64,000 bases of DNA from a virus. Under the pieces are notes generated by a model, which worked only from the letters and a program-made list of their open reading frames with translations, was not told the DNA's origin and did no database searches. Below, piece after piece: positions 18,264-27,380 of this stretch. Each line of letters opens with the position of its first letter. Positions within the stretch are counted from its first letter, which is position 1. Made by a program: the position numbers and the translations under genes. The stretch spans positions 62,001 through 126,000 of the IMG/VR virus record IMGVR_UViG_3300047548_000628, one strand, 5' to 3'.

Positions 18264-20084
18264 ATGTCATTAATTTTAAAACAGGAAAACGCAAATGCAG
18301 TACCCACCCCAGGTAGTGGTAAAGGTACTATATTTTTAAATACTAACGATGACCTAGTAGTAAAACAATCTGACGGAAATGTAACGGTTTTCCCAACTAT
18401 ACCTAATGTCGCTAATACTGCAATTTATTATAGTAACAATGGGTCACTTGATGGTAGTAATGCATTAACGTTCAACAATACTACTAACGCTTTGTCAGTT
18501 ACTGGTAACGTAACAGCTAACACATTCAATGGTTCAGGAGCAGGTTTAACTAGTATACCCGGCGGTAACGTAACAGGTGCAGTAGCATACGCAACAACTG
18601 CCAACTCAGTAGCAGTTGGAAATGTAAGTGGAATAGGAAATATTGCTACTGTTAACTTAGATGGTAATGCAAGTAACATATTATATGGCAATGGTGCATT
18701 TGCATCTGCCCCTGTAACATATAATAACAGTAACGTAGCAACCTTCTTAGCAAGTTTTGGATCTAATACAATTACCACAACTGGTAATGTGCAAGTAGGA
18801 AATATCATCGGTAACGGTCAAGCATTGACTGGGATCAACGGTTCTAATGTAACTGGAACTGTAGCTAATGCAACATCTGCCGGTACAGCAGGGACAGTCA
18901 CTACAGCAGCACAACCTAATATTACTAGTGTTGGTACTTTAACAAGTTTAGGTGTTTCAGGAAACTTAGTTGTCGGCGGAGACTTAACAGTAGATGGTAA
19001 TTTGGTTTACGTAAATGTTTCAGATTTATCAGTTGAAGACCCGATTATTCAATTACAAACAGGACCAAACGCTGCTGCTCCTACAAGTAACTCAGGTAAA
19101 GATGTAGGTACTGCACTTAACTATTATGACACACAAGCTCGTGTGGCTTTTATGGGTTGGGATGTAAGTAATGCTGAATTTGGTTTCGGTGATGTAGTAT
19201 CAATTAATTCTGAAGTTGTAACTTTTACTAGTTACGGTAACATTCGTGCTGATTACTTCAAAGGTAATGGTAGCCAACTAACTGGTATTATTACTAGTGT
19301 GTCAAACGTTACTAACGGTAATAGCATAATGAATGTTATCGAAAACGGTAACATCACATTCCAGGCTGCAGGAAATGCCAACGTTGTTGTGGTTAGTGGA
19401 ACTGGTTTAACCGCAACTGGAACTATAGACTTTACTGGTGCAAGCAACGTTAGTTTAGGCAATATAGCTAACTTACATATCCCAGGTGGAACAGCTAATT
19501 ATGTATTAAGTACTGACGGTGCAGGTAACTTATCATGGGCACAAGGAGGCGGTGGTCCAACACAACTTGCAGTCGATTCATTTACCGGTGACGGTACTAC
19601 CGTTAACTTTACTTTATCAGTAACACCTAGTTCTGAAAATTATACAATCGTTGGTGTAGCTGGAACATTACAACCTAAGACTACATATTCATTATCTGGC
19701 AATACATTAACATTTTCTTCTGCACCACCAAATCAAGCACCTATTGAAGTTACTAGTTTTGCATCAGTTGGTAATATTAATCCCCCTACAGGATTGACAT
19801 GGAACTTGACTAATTCAAACGTCACTATGACAGTGTTTAATGGATATTTTGTTGATACATCAGCAGGCGCACTTTCTGTGACATTACCTAGTGTTGCTAC
19901 ATTAGGTGACACTGTTAAAGTAAGTGATCTTGCAGGAACTGCGGCAGCTAATAATATTACTGTATTACGAAATGGGCATAATATTCAAGGAGCTGCTTCA
20001 GATTTGCTAGTAGATTATGACAATGCTACAGTAGAGTTGATATACAGTAACGTAACGTATGGATGGAAGGCAATTGGACTATAA
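18264..20084 (+). CDS. Repetitive tail-fibre protein 4
   Basis: A 606-residue fibre. Its N-terminus (MSLILKQENANAVPTPGSGK, then GTIFLNTNDDLVVKQSDGNV) is a type seen in phage fibre adaptors. The shaft shares repeats with genes 11975 and 14584. The insert LSVEDPIIQLQTGPNAAAPT plus ALNYYDTQARVAFMGWDVSN is a long variant of the segment in the earlier fibres. The last 170 residues contain the beta-domain found in the 11975 gene and a tip with LPSVATLGDTVKVSDLAGTA. The SD site is AGGA. Its TAA stop overlaps the next ATG (TAATG), implying translational coupling. Confidence 0.8.
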   Translation: MSLILKQENANAVPTPGSGKGTIFLNTNDDLVVKQSDGNVTVFPTIPNVANTAIYYSNNGSLDGSNALTFNNTTNALSVTGNVTANTFNGSGAGLTSIPGGNVTGAVAYATTANSVAVGNVSGIGNIATVNLDGNASNILYGNGAFASAPVTYNNSNVATFLASFGSNTITTTGNVQVGNIIGNGQALTGINGSNVTGTVANATSAGTAGTVTTAAQPNITSVGTLTSLGVSGNLVVGGDLTVDGNLVYVNVSDLSVEDPIIQLQTGPNAAAPTSNSGKDVGTALNYYDTQARVAFMGWDVSNAEFGFGDVVSINSEVVTFTSYGNIRADYFKGNGSQLTGIITSVSNVTNGNSIMNVIENGNITFQAAGNANVVVVSGTGLTATGTIDFTGASNVSLGNIANLHIPGGTANYVLSTDGAGNLSWAQGGGGPTQLAVDSFTGDGTTVNFTLSVTPSSENYTIVGVAGTLQPKTTYSLSGNTLTFSSAPPNQAPIEVTSFASVGNINPPTGLTWNLTNSNVTMTVFNGYFVDTSAGALSVTLPSVATLGDTVKVSDLAGTAAANNITVLRNGHNIQGAASDLLVDYDNATVELIYSNVTYGWKAIGL

Positions 20085-21856
20085 TGACTACACAATCATA
20101 CTCTACATTACAAAATCAAGCACTTACTGAAGTTCTAGCACCTACGTTAGATGCTATTGCATCACCAAAAATTAACTCGATTACTTATCCAGGTGATGAT
20201 ACCGCAGCGTCAACTGCAGGAGGCCAAACTATTACAATTAATGGTTCTGGATTTCAAACTGGTGCAATAGTTACTGTTGACGGTTCTACTATAGGAGTTG
20301 TCTCAGTAGTAGATTCTAATACAATCACGTTCATAAGTCCTGCAAAAGCTTCCGGATCATATAATTTGTATGTAATTAATTCTGACGGTGGTACTGGTAT
20401 ATATATTCCTGGAATGCAATATAGTGGTACTCCTACTTGGAATACTGCTGCAGGCAGCTTAGGTACGTTATACGAAACACAAACATTGAATTATACTCTG
20501 TCTGCAACAAGTGATAGTACTATTACATATAGTGTTGGTACAGGGACATTAGTGTCAGGTGGTTCATTAAATTCTTCTACGGGTGCAATTACAGGTACAG
20601 CGGGATCAGTATCAAGTTCTACTACATACACATTTGGGGTAGATGCAATTGATACAGAACTACAAGATACACGTAGATCGTTTAGCGTTACAGTTAACCC
20701 AGACGTAGTTACTTGGAGTACACCTGCTAATGGTGCAAGTTATAGCAATGTTGTAAATGATGTATTTTCGGTATCACTAAGTGCTAGTAGTGCAATAGGA
20801 AGTCCAGTAACATACAGTGCAAATGTACTACCGGCAGGGTTAAGTGTAGGTACCGCTAATATATTTGGTACATTTACTACTGCAGGTAATAGTTCTAGTT
20901 TAATTACTGCTACCGCAACTAACACTAGCAAAACAGCAAATATAACATTGAATTGGGCAGTAGCTGCCTTGCCAGTTGATGCTAATTATGGTTGGTTTGC
21001 ATCAGGTACTAGTAGCCCATCTACTTCTCAATCAGACCGCATTGATTATAGCAATGACAACGTTGCAACAACATTACGTGGATCTACAATCAACACCCAA
21101 TACATGTCGGCTACCGGTAATAGCAGTTATGGTTGGTTTGGAAACGGTAGTAATACGACATTAATATGTAGATTAGATTACTCTAATGACAATGCTGCCG
21201 CTACAGATCGAGGCCCGTTATCGTTCGGAAGATATCAAGGATATGCAACTGGTAATCAAAATTATGGTTACTTTGGTGGCGGCGGCGGAACTTCTACTGG
21301 TGTTTCAGTTGTAACTAGGATAACCTATGCTAGTGATTTAAACACAAGTGAGACTAGAGGTCCTCTAGCAGCCTCTACATACTTTGTTGCCGCAACTGGA
21401 AACAGTGACTTCGGATGGTGGGGCGGCGGTGCTAACCCGAACAAGTTATCAAGAGTCAGCCGTGTTGACTATGCTAATGATAATACTACTGCCAGTGCTA
21501 GGGGCCCATTATCATCAGCTAGATACGGTATAGGTGCTGCTGGAAATAGTAACTATGGATGGTTTGCTGGTGGACTTGGTCAATACCCGACAGTATGGAC
21601 TTATGTTGATAGAATTACTTTCGCATCTGACACAGGAACTGCTGCAACACGTGGTCCAATATCTCGCGGTAGACGATACATAGGAGCAACCGGTAGTATC
21701 GATTACGGGTGGTTCATGGGAGGGGTTGTTTGGGGGCCATCTGCTGGTACAGTTATAGATCGTATTACATACTCATCAGATACTACTACAATGGCGGTAA
21801 GAGGGTCTACCGCAGATAAAGGATTCCGTGCAGCAGCGGGTGGATATCCAGGATAA
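20084..21856 (+). CDS. Fibre tip protein: IPT/Ig head plus six-repeat propeller-like ring
   Basis: Start chosen at ATG 20084, which overlaps the previous stop, rather than the longer frame from 20063. The protein has 590 residues. Residues about 20-120 resemble an IPT/TIG immunoglobulin-like domain (GGQTITINGSGFQTGAIVTV). Residues about 120-300 look like cadherin/putative-Ig strands. From about 300 onward there are six repeats of about 45 residues, each with a YGWF-GGG-type turn (variants YGYF, FGWW), a DYSNDN-type strand and an RGPLS segment, closing with GGYPG. The same six-repeat ring occurs in two minus-strand genes (41471 and 43779) behind unrelated heads. A beta-propeller receptor-binding domain is the most likely fold (inference). 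Confidence 0.75.
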   Translation: MTTQSYSTLQNQALTEVLAPTLDAIASPKINSITYPGDDTAASTAGGQTITINGSGFQTGAIVTVDGSTIGVVSVVDSNTITFISPAKASGSYNLYVINSDGGTGIYIPGMQYSGTPTWNTAAGSLGTLYETQTLNYTLSATSDSTITYSVGTGTLVSGGSLNSSTGAITGTAGSVSSSTTYTFGVDAIDTELQDTRRSFSVTVNPDVVTWSTPANGASYSNVVNDVFSVSLSASSAIGSPVTYSANVLPAGLSVGTANIFGTFTTAGNSSSLITATATNTSKTANITLNWAVAALPVDANYGWFASGTSSPSTSQSDRIDYSNDNVATTLRGSTINTQYMSATGNSSYGWFGNGSNTTLICRLDYSNDNAAATDRGPLSFGRYQGYATGNQNYGYFGGGGGTSTGVSVVTRITYASDLNTSETRGPLAASTYFVAATGNSDFGWWGGGANPNKLSRVSRVDYANDNTTASARGPLSSARYGIGAAGNSNYGWFAGGLGQYPTVWTYVDRITFASDTGTAATRGPISRGRRYIGATGSIDYGWFMGGVVWGPSAGTVIDRITYSSDTTTMAVRGSTADKGFRAAAGGYPG

Positions 21857-21862
21857 TAAATA
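21855..21862 (+). promoter_or_regulatory. Late-promoter-like AATAAATA
   Basis: AATAAATA overlaps the stop codon of the preceding gene and lies 20 nt before the ATG at 21883, with AAAAGG as ribosome site between. Confidence 0.55.
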
Positions 21863-21882
21863 CATAATAAAAGGTAAAAAAT

Positions 21883-22527
21883 ATGGCATTAGTAAAAATT
21901 AAACCATACATAGTCGATGAAACAAGCGACTTCACATTTAATAAAGTTACTGTTACAAGTAACGTAGTTGCAAACACAGGTAATGTAATTTTTGGTTCTG
22001 CCAGTAACGTAACTATCACCGGAGGAAGTAACGGGCAAGTTCTAACTACGAACGGATCAGGGGTTCTGAGTTGGTCAACCGTGTCAGCTGGTACTTCAAT
22101 CACAGATGACACCTCTACTAATGCTAACTATTACCCAACGTTAACTACTGCAACTTCAGGTACAATTTCCTCAGCAAACGTATCAAGTTCTAAACTGTAT
22201 TTTAATCCAAGTACAGGCGCCCTAGCAGCTACTGACTTTAACTCATTGTCTGACGGAAACTTTAAAACAAACTTAGTCAAGTTAGAAAAAGTAAGACAAA
22301 TCTTAGAACAAATATCGGGATATAGTTTCGATTGGACAGATGGTTCCGGTAGTAGTTACGGTGTTATTGCTCAAGAAGTTGAAAAAGTAATGCCAAATGC
22401 AGTTACTGATGGCGAAAAGAAAACCGTTAACTACGCAGCCATCACAGCATTTTTAGTCGAAGCTATCAAAGATTTGTATTTGGAAATTGACAAAATCAAA
22501 CAAGACATTTCTAAACACATTGATTGA
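21883..22527 (+). CDS. Tail-fibre protein with S74-type intramolecular chaperone
   Basis: A 214-residue protein. The first 115 residues are fibre-like (VTITGGSNGQVLTTNGSGVL). From about residue 120 the sequence is a peptidase S74 / endosialidase intramolecular chaperone domain: SDGNFKTNLVKLEKVRQILE, then SGYSFDWTDGSGSSYGVIAQ, EVEKVMPNAVTDGEKKTVNY and a helical end. In this family the domain trimerises the fibre and then cleaves itself off just before the Ser-Asp motif. It is the last gene of the fibre operon, followed by hairpins. It could assist folding of its own fibre only, or of the neighbours too (unproven). Confidence 0.85.
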   Translation: MALVKIKPYIVDETSDFTFNKVTVTSNVVANTGNVIFGSASNVTITGGSNGQVLTTNGSGVLSWSTVSAGTSITDDTSTNANYYPTLTTATSGTISSANVSSSKLYFNPSTGALAATDFNSLSDGNFKTNLVKLEKVRQILEQISGYSFDWTDGSGSSYGVIAQEVEKVMPNAVTDGEKKTVNYAAITAFLVEAIKDLYLEIDKIKQDISKHID

Positions 22528-22537
22528 TTGTTGATAA

Positions 22538-22564
22538 GTATAATATGAACTATTCATATTATAC
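22538..22564. repeat. Perfect 12-bp inverted repeat after the fibre operon
   Basis: GTATAATATGAA and TTCATATTATAC are separated by CTA. This is an AT-rich perfect palindrome 11 nt after the stop codon. It could be an mRNA 3' hairpin or a protein-binding site. Confidence 0.6.
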
Positions 22565-22569
22565 CATAA

Positions 22570-22595
22570 AAAGGTTACAAAATTTTGTAACCTTT
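22570..22595. terminator. Probable terminator hairpin, perfect 26-bp palindrome
   Basis: Thirteen bases beginning AAAGGTTAC are followed by their exact complement. As RNA this folds into an 11-bp stem with a 4-nt loop. It lacks a clean U-run (CCTTTCCTAC follows), so termination is plausible but not certain. Together with the repeat at 22538 it separates late fibre genes from nucleotide-metabolism genes. Confidence 0.55.
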
Positions 22596-22674
22596 CCTAC
22601 ATTTGACTACCCAAACTAATAGCTAGTCAATGTCTGATTATCCAAACAGTTCTAACTACTATTGTTACCTAGAG

Positions 22675-22691
22675 TAGTATATGATATACTA
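22675..22691. promoter_or_regulatory. Operator-like palindrome upstream of nrdA
   Basis: TAGTATAT-G-ATATACTA is a perfect 8-bp inverted repeat around one base, 118 nt before nrdA. The size and symmetry suit a dimeric regulator. It does not match the NrdR box well. The remaining gap bases show no clear -35/-10 pair that I would defend. Confidence 0.4.
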
Positions 22692-22809
22692 TTAGTCATA
22701 CCTACAGCGTAAAATATATATTGAATTACTAGTCCGATCCGTGATAAGTAATAATCTAAAACATTTTTTAAAGCAGTACAATTTAATATAAAAACACAAC
22801 AGGCAACAC

Positions 22810-25125
22810 ATGATTATAAACGTAACTAAGCGTTCTGGAAAAAAAGAACCACTTAACCTAGAAAAATGGCAAGCGCAAGTAGCAAAAGTTTGTAAAGGGA
22901 TCGCAGATGTTAGCTCAAGTATGATTGAGATTAAATCGCAGTTACATTTTTATGATGGAATCACTACTAAAGAAATCGATGAAATTACTCTACGTGCTAT
23001 CGTAGATTTAATCGATGTAGAGTCAAATCCAGAAATCGGTCACACAAACTACCAATACGTTGCTGGTAAACAACGTGTAAGTATGCTACGTAAGGATGTC
23101 TATGGCGACTATACACCTCCCAGACTGTACGAAATAGTTAAAACTAATATTGCTACAGGTTTATACACACCTGAACTATTAGAGTGGTATACAGAAGAAG
23201 AATGGGACAAGATGGATGACATGCTAGACCATTCAAAAGATGAACAGTATTCGTATGCTGCAATCGAACAATTGATTGAAAAATACCTAGTTCGCAATCG
23301 TTCTACTAAACAAACATATGAAACGCCGCAAGTTCGTTACATGATTGCTGCGGCTACTGTTTTTCATAAAGAAGAACCTAACAGCGCAAGAATGCGCTAT
23401 ATCAAAGAATATTACAATGCTGCTAGTGATGGGCTATTTACATTAGCAACACCTGTATTAGCTGGTCTTGGTACTCCTACCAAGCAGTTTTCAAGTTGTG
23501 TACTCATTCGCAGTGATGATGATTTAGACTCCATTTTTGCTAGTGGCGAAATGATGGCAAAGTATGCTAGTAAACGTGCTGGCATCGGTTTAGAGATTGG
23601 TCGTCTACGTTCATTAGGTTCTCCCATTCGTGGAGGGGAAATCATGCACACTGGGATGATACCTTTTTTAAAGAAGTGGTTCGGTGATTTGCGTAGTTGT
23701 TCACAAGGAGGCATTCGTAATGCTAGTGCTACAGTTTTCTATCCCATATGGCATCACCAATTTGATGACCTTATTGTTCTCAAAAACAATCAAGGAACAG
23801 AAGAAACACGAGTACGACACATGGATTACGGGGTGGTACTATCAGCATTCTTTTGGCGTAGATTTAAGAACAAGGAAAATATCACATTTTTCGACCCTAA
23901 CGAGGTACCCGACCTCTATGAGGCTTTCTATTCGAGCACCGAATTATTTGAAGAATTATATGTCAAGTATGAAAAAAATAAGAGCCTTCGAAAGAAAGTA
24001 ATGAGTGCTGAGGAAGTCTTCAAGGGCGGTATCCTTAAAGAGCGTACAGACACTGGACGTATCTATCTAGTTTTTATCGATAACGTAATGAATCAAGGTC
24101 CTTTTGATCCTGATTATCATACAATTTACCAGAGTAATCTTTGCTGTGAAATACTTCTTCCTACTAAACCCTTTAAACGTCTGGATGATGATTCTGGTCG
24201 TATCGCTCTTTGCACACTCGGATCAATCAACTGGGGCGCCTTCCGTAATCCAGAAGACATGCGCCGTGCTTGCCGTATTTTGCACCGTAGCCTTAACAAT
24301 ATACTTGATTACCAAGATTTCTTGAGTATACAAAGTAAATTAAGCAATGACGAGATCCGCCCATTGGGTATCGGTGTTACTAACTTAGCTTACTGGCATG
24401 CCAAACGTGGACTAAAGTATGGTACAGAAGAAGCACTGAAGGAAGTAAAATCTTTTATGGAACATCAAGCATTCTACTTGACTGAAGCTAGTGTTGAGTT
24501 AGCACAGGAAAGAGGTAGATGTGTTGATAGCGATAAGACATATTATGGTCAAGGTATCTTCCCTTGGGAGCGCAGAGCACCAGGTGTCAATGAATTAGCA
24601 GACTTTACGCCAGAGTTAAATTGGGAAGGCCTTCGTGCCCAAATGAGAGCTTATGGAGTACGAAACGCTACTCAAATGGCTATTGCACCTGTTGAAAGTT
24701 CTAGCGTTGTTATTAACTCAACTAACGGTATCGAAATGCCAATGAGTTTGATTACTGTCAAAGAAAGTAAAGCAGGATCGTTTACTCAAGTTGTACCTGA
24801 ATACCATAAGTTAAAGAATAAATATCAGTTAATGTGGGAACAGAAAGATTGCGATGCGTATCTAAAAACAGCCGCTGTATTGCAAGCATATGTTGACCAA
24901 TCTATTTCAACAAATACTTTCTATAATCCTGCACATTTTGAAGGTCGTAAAGTACCGACAACATTGATTGCTAAGAATCTAATGCAATCTCAGATGTGGG
25001 GTATTAAGACATTCTATTACTCATTGATTAATAAACAAGGAAGTAAACAAAAAGACGAGGCAGTTTTAGATTTACCTAACAACATCGAACTGATAGAAGA
25101 AGATTGTGAAGCATGTAAATTATGA
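22810..25125 (+). CDS. nrdA: Ribonucleoside-diphosphate reductase alpha subunit, class Ia
   Basis: A 771-residue catalytic subunit that reduces NDPs to dNDPs. The N-terminal 90 residues look like an ATP-cone ([20 protein letters not shown]). FSSCVLI holds active-site Cys230. NLCCEILLP supplies the Asn-Cys-Glu catalytic trio and [11 protein letters not shown] the second redox Cys. [18 protein letters not shown] is the conserved C-terminal barrel motif. The tail CEACKL carries the CxxC pair that relays electrons from glutaredoxin or thioredoxin. All key residues are present, so the enzyme should be active. It overlaps the next gene by four bases (ATGA) and shares its operon with nrdB. Confidence 0.97.
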   Translation: MIINVTKRSGKKEPLNLEKWQAQVAKVCKGIADVSSSMIEIKSQLHFYDGITTKEIDEITLRAIVDLIDVESNPEIGHTNYQYVAGKQRVSMLRKDVYGDYTPPRLYEIVKTNIATGLYTPELLEWYTEEEWDKMDDMLDHSKDEQYSYAAIEQLIEKYLVRNRSTKQTYETPQVRYMIAAATVFHKEEPNSARMRYIKEYYNAASDGLFTLATPVLAGLGTPTKQFSSCVLIRSDDDLDSIFASGEMMAKYASKRAGIGLEIGRLRSLGSPIRGGEIMHTGMIPFLKKWFGDLRSCSQGGIRNASATVFYPIWHHQFDDLIVLKNNQGTEETRVRHMDYGVVLSAFFWRRFKNKENITFFDPNEVPDLYEAFYSSTELFEELYVKYEKNKSLRKKVMSAEEVFKGGILKERTDTGRIYLVFIDNVMNQGPFDPDYHTIYQSNLCCEILLPTKPFKRLDDDSGRIALCTLGSINWGAFRNPEDMRRACRILHRSLNNILDYQDFLSIQSKLSNDEIRPLGIGVTNLAYWHAKRGLKYGTEEALKEVKSFMEHQAFYLTEASVELAQERGRCVDSDKTYYGQGIFPWERRAPGVNELADFTPELNWEGLRAQMRAYGVRNATQMAIAPVESSSVVINSTNGIEMPMSLITVKESKAGSFTQVVPEYHKLKNKYQLMWEQKDCDAYLKTAAVLQAYVDQSISTNTFYNPAHFEGRKVPTTLIAKNLMQSQMWGIKTFYYSLINKQGSKQKDEAVLDLPNNIELIEEDCEACKL

Positions 25126-25448
25126 TTACCATAACAGAATCAGCAAAGTTCAAAATCGTTGACCTTCTTAATGAAGAAAATGATGCAAATTTAAAACTTA
25201 GGACATTCGTTCAAGGTGGCGGGTGTTCAGGTTTTCAGTACGGTTTTACGTTTGACCCTGAACAAAACGAAGATGATTTTGAATTTCCAGTTGACGAGAA
25301 ATATAAAGTTGTAGTTGATGCAATGAGTATGCAATATTTGACAGGTGCAGTAATTGACTACAAAGAAGATTTAATGGGCAGTAGTTTCAGTATCAGTAAC
25401 CCTAATGCAGAAACTACATGTGGATGTGGTAGTAGCTTTTCAATTTAA
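25122..25448 (+). CDS. HesB/IscA-family iron-sulfur carrier (ErpA-like)
   Basis: A 108-residue A-type Fe-S carrier. The three conserved cysteines are present: Cys35 in [12 protein letters not shown], and Cys100 and Cys102 in [10 protein letters not shown]. The GGGCSGFQY form and acidic middle resemble ErpA more than IscA, but the subfamily is uncertain. It starts inside the nrdA stop region (ATGA overlap) and is 13 nt from iscU. HesB-like genes are known in T4-like aquatic phages. Here it is the first of three consecutive Fe-S biogenesis genes. Likely role: transfer of clusters to apo-enzymes. Confidence 0.92.
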   Translation: MITITESAKFKIVDLLNEENDANLKLRTFVQGGGCSGFQYGFTFDPEQNEDDFEFPVDEKYKVVVDAMSMQYLTGAVIDYKEDLMGSSFSISNPNAETTCGCGSSFSI

Positions 25449-25461
25449 ATAGGAGACGGAT

Positions 25462-25848
25462 ATGGCATATAGCGAAGCAGTTATAGATCATTATGAAAAT
25501 CCTAGAAATGTAGGATCGTTTTCAAAAGATGACGTTGATGTAGGTACTGGTATGGTCGGTGCCCCAGCTTGCGGTGATGTGATGAAACTACAGATAAAAG
25601 TAGAAGATGGTATTATTACTGATGCAAAGTTTAAAACATACGGCTGTGGCTCTGCCATCGCATCCAGTAGTCTTGTTACTGAGTGGGTCAAAGGCAAAAC
25701 GTTGGACGAAGCAGCAGCATTAAAGAATAGTCAAATCGCAGAAGAACTTGCATTGCCCCCTGTTAAAATTCATTGTTCAATCTTAGCCGAAGACGCTATT
25801 AAAGCCGCAGTAGAAGATTACAGGAAGAAGCATGATAACAGTCACTGA
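25462..25848 (+). CDS. iscU: Iron-sulfur cluster scaffold protein IscU
   Basis: A 128-residue scaffold on which Fe-S clusters are built. It has all IscU hallmarks: GAPACGDVM with Cys37 and Asp39, TYGCGSA with Cys62, and IHCSILAED with Cys105. LPPVK at 98-102 matches the motif that the HscA chaperone recognises in bacterial IscU. Keeping that motif suggests it works with the host HscA/HscB. No cysteine desulfurase (IscS) is in the window, so sulfur would have to come from the host. AGGAG lies upstream. The 3' end overlaps the next gene by 17 nt. Confidence 0.95.
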   Translation: MAYSEAVIDHYENPRNVGSFSKDDVDVGTGMVGAPACGDVMKLQIKVEDGIITDAKFKTYGCGSAIASSSLVTEWVKGKTLDEAAALKNSQIAEELALPPVKIHCSILAEDAIKAAVEDYRKKHDNSH

Positions 25849-26155
25849 TATTGCTGCTAAAAAAATCAAACAACAAATCAGTAAGCGCGGAAAAGGATTG
25901 GGTGTTCTAATAGGTGTTAAAACTACTGGTTGCAGTGGTCTAGCTTACGTGCTTGAATTTTTAGATAACGAAAACCCGCATTGCATAGAACATCACGAGA
26001 GCAACGGAGTCAAAGTATTTATGGATCCAAAATATCGACCTTATTTGTATGGCACCGTAATTGATTATGTACGTAATGGATTGAATGAAGGATTTGAATT
26101 TAAGAACCCGAATGAACGTGATAGATGCGGGTGCGGAGAAAGTTTTAGAGTATAA
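25832..26155 (+). CDS. iscA: Iron-sulfur carrier IscA
   Basis: A 107-residue second A-type carrier with Cys34 (KTTGCSGLAYVLEF) and Cys99/Cys101 (DRCGCGESFRV). The TGCSGLAY and ERDRCGCGESF forms are closer to classical IscA than the upstream paralogue. The reading frame begins 17 nt inside iscU, so the two are coupled. Two different carriers flanking one scaffold in a phage is unusual and suggests several client enzymes. Only 9 nt separate it from aceA. Confidence 0.93.
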   Translation: MITVTDIAAKKIKQQISKRGKGLGVLIGVKTTGCSGLAYVLEFLDNENPHCIEHHESNGVKVFMDPKYRPYLYGTVIDYVRNGLNEGFEFKNPNERDRCGCGESFRV

Positions 26156-26164
26156 GGAAACTAA

Positions 26165-27370
26165 ATGAAAAAGAGAAACTACACACAAGACACAGTTAAA
26201 AAGCTACAAGGTAGCGTACAGATTGAACACACACTAGCGAAACGCGGAGCGACAAAACTACGTGAATTGCTAGCAACAGAACCATACATCAATACACTAG
26301 GTGCATATAATGGACAAATGGCAGTACAACATGCTAAAGCTGGCTTAAAAGCAATTTACTTGTCAGGATGGCAAGTTGCCGGTGCAAACAATACCTCAAA
26401 TCAAACATACCCGGATCAATCACTCTATCCTGTTGATTCTGTACCTCGTGTTGTTAAAGGTATTAACAACGCTTTCCGTCGTGCAGACCAAATTGAACAC
26501 AGCGAAGGCAAAGTTGAAACAGACTATTTCTTGCCTATCGTTGCAGATGCAGAAGCTGGGTTCGGTGGTGCATTGAATGCATATGAGCTAATGGCAGCAA
26601 TGATTGAAGCAGGCGCCGCTGGTGTACACTTTGAAGACCAATTAGCTAGTGAAAAGAAATGTGGTCACTTGGGTGGTAAAGTTCTAGTACCCACAAGCCA
26701 AATGATTCGTACATTGAATGCTGCACGACTAGCAGCAGATGTTGCAGGTGTTGATACTGTTATTATGGCACGAACAGATGCCGAAGCAGCTACACTTATT
26801 ACTAGTGACCACGACCCATTAGACAAGGACTTTGTAATCAATGAAAGAACTGAAGAAGGTTTTTACAAATTTAAAAACGGTATTGATGCTTGTATTAGCA
26901 GAGGTCTTGCTTATGCCCCTTACGCTGATCTCTTATGGTTCGAAACTTCAACGCCTGATATCGCACAAGCTAGAAAGTTCGCTGACGCCATCCATGCACA
27001 GTATCCTGACCAAATGCTTGCCTATAATTGCAGTCCTAGTTTTAATTGGCGTAAGTTTTTGAGTGAAGACGAATGTGAAACATTCCAAAGAGAACTAGGA
27101 GAATTGGGTTATAAGTTCCAATTCATTACACTTGCAGGCTTTCATAGTGTAAACTTAGCTACATTCGAACTAGCAGAGGCTTACAAGGCAAGAGGCATGG
27201 CAGGTTACAGTGAAATGCAACAACGAGAGTTTGCTGCACAAGACCGTGGCTTTACCACAGTCAAACATCAACGTGAAGTAGGTGTTGGATATTTCGACCT
27301 AATTAGTGAAGCAGTTGGAGCAAAGTCTACAGTTGCTAATAAACATTCAACTGAAGAAGATCAATTTTAA
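26165..27370 (+). CDS. aceA: Isocitrate lyase (glyoxylate shunt)
   Basis: A 401-residue enzyme that splits isocitrate into succinate and glyoxylate. The catalytic signature [13 protein letters not shown] is intact (Cys166), as are [46 protein letters not shown] and the C-terminal STEEDQF, which parallels the end of E. coli AceA. It is about 30 residues shorter than the E. coli protein, mostly at the N-terminus, where the enzyme is variable. The KKCGH and length argue against methylisocitrate lyase. AAGGAA precedes the ATG. There is no malate synthase in the window. It lies inside the nrdA-nrdB operon, a location I do not know for any described phage. Confidence 0.95.
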   Translation: MKKRNYTQDTVKKLQGSVQIEHTLAKRGATKLRELLATEPYINTLGAYNGQMAVQHAKAGLKAIYLSGWQVAGANNTSNQTYPDQSLYPVDSVPRVVKGINNAFRRADQIEHSEGKVETDYFLPIVADAEAGFGGALNAYELMAAMIEAGAAGVHFEDQLASEKKCGHLGGKVLVPTSQMIRTLNAARLAADVAGVDTVIMARTDAEAATLITSDHDPLDKDFVINERTEEGFYKFKNGIDACISRGLAYAPYADLLWFETSTPDIAQARKFADAIHAQYPDQMLAYNCSPSFNWRKFLSEDECETFQRELGELGYKFQFITLAGFHSVNLATFELAEAYKARGMAGYSEMQQREFAAQDRGFTTVKHQREVGVGYFDLISEAVGAKSTVANKHSTEEDQF

Positions 27371-27380
27371 GTGAAAAATT

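Larger units (their letters stand above)
9770..20084. repeat. Region of dispersed near-identical fibre-shaft repeats
   Basis: Within and between four large genes, blocks encoding AQPNITSVGTL, GNLASANFVSGTLTT and GNVRITGGS recur many times with high DNA identity (for example near 10320, 12400, 12770, 15350, 15480, 16210, 16330). They are substrates for homologous recombination and could be miscounted by short-read assembly. Confidence 0.85.

Noticed and set aside
22528-22809. tRNA or small RNA gene in the gap before nrdA
   Set aside because: No cloverleaf, T-loop or acceptor stem is visible; only the three inverted repeats are supported.
26165-27370. Methylisocitrate lyase or PEP mutase as an alternative for the lyase gene
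   Set aside because: The [10 protein letters not shown] form, 401-residue length, NCSPSFNW and STEEDQF C-terminus all match isocitrate lyase instead.
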